From positions 1 to 64,000 of the forward strand of contig NZ_CP100758.1 in assembly GCF_024266705.1 (NCBI RefSeq): 64,000 nucleotides of DNA. Direction: 5' to 3'. The notes below the pieces were generated by a model, which worked only from the letters and a program-made list of their open reading frames with translations, did not search any database and was not told where the DNA came from. Positions 62,207 through 64,000 of the stretch are shown here, piece after piece. The first letter of the stretch is position 1. Each line of letters opens with the position of its first letter. Source of the DNA: Natrinema gelatinilyticum. GTDB taxonomy: Archaea > Halobacteriota > Halobacteria > Halobacteriales > Natrialbaceae. Both the position numbers and the translations under genes were made by a program.

Positions 62207-62449
62207 TCACGCGTCGTCGCTGTCGTCGATTTCGAGACGCCTGTCACCGGACACCGTTATCCTGTACCCGTAATAGGGGAATACGAGGTGGCCCCGGCGA
62301 GCAGTGAATATCGAGTCGAGTGCCTCTGGGTCGATGACGTCGTAGAGGGGAGGAAGGTCGGTCGGAGCGACGCCTTCGCGTTCTGCAACGGTTTCGATAA
62401 CGCGTATGCTAAGCAACTTCTCTACTGTGTGTGATTTCGCGCTCGTCAT
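62207..62449 (-). CDS. HalOD1-type output-domain protein
   Basis: This 80-aa protein (VIETVAEREGVAPTDLPPLY, then DVIDPEALDSIFTAR and VFPYYGYRITVSGDRRLEID) is a clear match to the HalOD1 pattern: N-terminal helix, LPPLYDVIDPEAL and YGYRITV strands. Such proteins commonly sit beside DUF7344-type regulators in haloarchaea, and a broken one lies just upstream at 62503-62846. Confidence 0.75.
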   Translation of the reverse strand: MTSAKSHTVEKLLSIRVIETVAEREGVAPTDLPPLYDVIDPEALDSIFTARRGHLVFPYYGYRITVSGDRRLEIDDSDDA

Positions 62450-62502
62450 CTGTTACCGTCTCTACTGACTCGTTTTCAGAATAAAGTAGTAACGCATCTC
62501 GC

Positions 62503-62846
62503 TCATGGCCACTCGTCCGTGAATTCAGCCACATGGCTGTCAAGCACCTCCAAGAGTGGTCGAATGTGGTCGAACGCAGGCCCCTTCTCGACCTCGTGTG
62601 TGTTCTTGTCCCAGCGGATGAACCCATACACTTCTAATTTCGGGAGGTGCTCGTGGTGCATGGCAGTCTGAAGGTGGTCACGTTCCTCGCTCGTGTGGCT
62701 CTCCTTCGTTGCCCTTCCACGTGGACTCGATCGGATTGCGGATTGTGATCGAGGAGTGCAACGAGTACCCGCCGTCGGTGATGGCTCGCTAATGCGTCGA
62801 ACGAGTCATCCAGCATCGGCGCGCTTCTCCTTCTCACATCAGTCAT
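62503..62846 (-). pseudogene. DUF7344-like winged-helix regulator, frameshifted
   Basis: Frame 1 reads MTDVRRRSAPMLDDSFDALA, then SHHRRRVLVALLDHNPQSD. Frame 2 continues ESHTSEERDHLQTAMHHEHL, PKLEVYGFIRWDKNTHEVEK and GPAFDHIRPLLEVLD. They switch near 62708-62716. Together they make a typical haloarchaeal DUF7344 wHTH protein of about 115 aa. It is followed by the HalOD1 gene on the same strand. Confidence 0.65.
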
Positions 62847-63138
62847 GGTATACATCCACATGCCGGGCATTTCGCCAAGAGTGTTGTGCATGACACAACT
62901 ATGGGGTGCGAATTCCGCAGCTAAATTGGGATATTGCACGGAATATCACACCCGGGATCCGTAGAATCGCTATTCGGGTGGGGTCATCACAAAGTAGCCC
63001 CAGGATTGAGCGTAGTGGTTGGTGATAATTTCCGAACTGTGGATCGTGATGCCGTACTCGTTTAACGCCGCGCATTATCTTCCGTGAAGTGGTGGAGTGA
63101 TGTCCGAGACAGGTCACTCCACGCAAAATCGTGTGCTG

Positions 63139-63531
63139 TTAGTTTTGCCCTGCTCGCTTGAAGAAGGCGATTGCAGCGCCGAGGAGCACGAGATTCTGGA
63201 GGAATGAGGTCAGTTCTTCGTCGCGCGAGTCTTCGCCGACAGCCCAGAAATCGTGCATCACTGGAGTCACGCCGACGAAGAACGTGGTAACACTGGCTGC
63301 AGACAGCTTGGGAAGTTTCCAGAAGCCGATGCCAAGACTACCACCAAGGAGGAGGCCACTCGAGGCTGGGACAAGTCTGTCTGCGAGGGGGACGCCTTTG
63401 GCTTCTGCATAGGCGATCCGTCCATCAAGGTTCGTCAGGTTGCGGAGTGCAAGTACTGCAAGCCCACTCGCAAAGAGGAGTCGGCCGAGCAGCGATGGTG
63501 GACTCTCATGAGTTGAGTCGGAATCAGACAT
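63139..63531 (-). CDS. DoxX-like membrane protein
   Basis: This 130-aa protein has about four hydrophobic segments (LLGRLLFASGLAVLALRNLT, ASSGLLLGGSLGIGFW, SAASVTTFFVGVTPVMHDFW, FLQNLVLLGAAIAFFKR). The layout, with NLTNLDGRIAYAEAKGVP between the first two, matches the DoxX/SURF4-like family. Start at MSDSDSTHESP. The ATG lies within the end of the upstream His-rich frame (8-bp overlap). Confidence 0.8.
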   Translation of the reverse strand: MSDSDSTHESPPSLLGRLLFASGLAVLALRNLTNLDGRIAYAEAKGVPLADRLVPASSGLLLGGSLGIGFWKLPKLSAASVTTFFVGVTPVMHDFWAVGEDSRDEELTSFLQNLVLLGAAIAFFKRAGQN

Positions 63532-63838
63532 CAACTAGAGCAGAGGGCGCTAGTGCGTTAACTGCCACGCTCTCTGAAGCTCCTGCCGCTACCTCGAGGG
63601 CGGAACGCCCAACGGTGGTGTCAGAGTCGGTGCTATCGCCGGTGTCATCATGCTCGTCCCGATGGTGTTCATGGGCATGTTCGTCATGATGTTCTTCCTC
63701 GGCTTCAGAGTTAGCGGCGCACCGCAGATGCTCACTTTCATGCTTGTACCAATGCTCGTGTTCGGTAGTCTGTATACCGTGGACTTGAGCGCTATCGGCG
63801 GCTACCTCGGTATCTATCTCAAGGACGAACTCTAACAT
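63524..63838 (-). CDS. Possible His/Glu-rich metal-binding protein coupled to DoxX gene
   Basis: This frame of about 104 aa starts MLEFVLEIDTEVAADSAQVH and contains a dense His/Glu run (EEEHHDEHAHEHHRDEHDD). Its stop overlaps the DoxX-like start by 8 bp, typical of translational coupling. The opposite strand is open too, as a Met/Phe-rich membrane-like frame (63650-63835), the expected mirror of CAT/GAA codons. Coupling and acidity favour the minus strand, but the choice is uncertain. Confidence 0.45.
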   Translation of the reverse strand: MLEFVLEIDTEVAADSAQVHGIQTTEHEHWYKHESEHLRCAANSEAEEEHHDEHAHEHHRDEHDDTGDSTDSDTTVGRSALEVAAGASESVAVNALAPSALVDV

Positions 63839-64000
63839 AGCCGCCAAACGCACCGTGATACGCTCATTCCTCGTTCATTTTCAGTTTCACCGTGGTTGGA
63901 TCGCCTATATGTGGATCCGGGTGCTTTCCTGCCTGTAGAGGGAGTAACCCTACCATCCCTGTCACAGTCACACGCTCCCTCCCTATCACCTTCATCAATC

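Noticed and set aside
63650..63835. Plus-strand Met/Phe-rich frame resembling a membrane protein
   Set aside because: It mirrors the His/Glu codons of the minus-strand frame, which is coupled to the DoxX-like gene; kept only as an alternative.

Overview
The window looks like part of a large accessory replicon (megaplasmid or mini-chromosome) of a haloarchaeon, class Halobacteria. The predicted proteins are strongly acidic (Asp/Glu rich). Archaeal replication and transcription genes are present: two Orc1/Cdc6 proteins and a TFB. Typical haloarchaeal families occur: HalOD1 domains, an NrS-1-type PrimPol, an HVO_2922-like DUF1508 protein, a Tat lipoprotein and ISH-type insertion sequences. No rRNA, tRNA, CRISPR array or core metabolic operon was recognised.

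Layout. 0-2.3 kb: a partition locus (ParA ATPase plus acidic partner) behind an array of 8-bp-phased TGAATC repeats, then a winged-helix gene broken by a 22-bp tandem duplication. 2.3-7.5 kb: an IS1595-family element with perfect 29-bp ends and an 8-bp target duplication, a pair of canonical origin-recognition boxes (ORBs), a CcbP-like protein and an HNH protein. 7.5-14.8 kb: two adjacent replicators. Each has its own Orc1/Cdc6 gene and its own ORB-like repeat family, an AT-rich stretch and an inverted box; the second is bracketed by two copies of a small gene. 14.8-24.8 kb: a transposon graveyard. It contains three IS630-type elements, IS1595 pieces, an ISH8-like IS4 element carrying two other ISs nested inside it, a degenerate IS5-type element, and AT-rich cargo (a DUF2971 gene and a membrane-anchored HNH gene).

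25.0-37.5 kb is the main cargo: a tightly coupled three-gene minus-strand operon. It encodes a SNF2-type helicase (DrmD-like), a 1433-aa Eco57I/PglX-type adenine methyltransferase, and a 1782-aa DEAD helicase-DUF1998 protein with a C-terminal Vsr/DUF559-like nuclease-like segment. I read it as a DISARM/Druantia-related anti-phage system in an unusual fused form. A 125-bp MITE lies upstream of it.

38-48.7 kb resembles an integrated or plasmid-derived module: tyrosine integrase, TFB, RHH/PIN toxin-antitoxin pair, DUF6338 membrane protein, PrimPol, winged-helix regulator, and small zinc-finger and coiled-coil proteins. 49-53 kb has ion transport genes (a Ca2+/cation antiporter and a PiT phosphate permease beside a broken gene). 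53-58.7 kb is a stability and counter-defence cluster: a second RHH/PIN pair, a GHKL-ATPase fused to an HExxH segment, an HTH/PIN pair and an ArdC-like antirestriction metallopeptidase. 59-64 kb holds a Tat lipoprotein, a HalOD1 protein, a broken DUF7344-like regulator, and a His-rich ORF coupled to a DoxX-like membrane protein.

Together the genes provide replication, partition, addiction and defence functions in a region heavily reworked by transposons. All functional calls come from reading motifs and remembered family resemblance; no database search was run.
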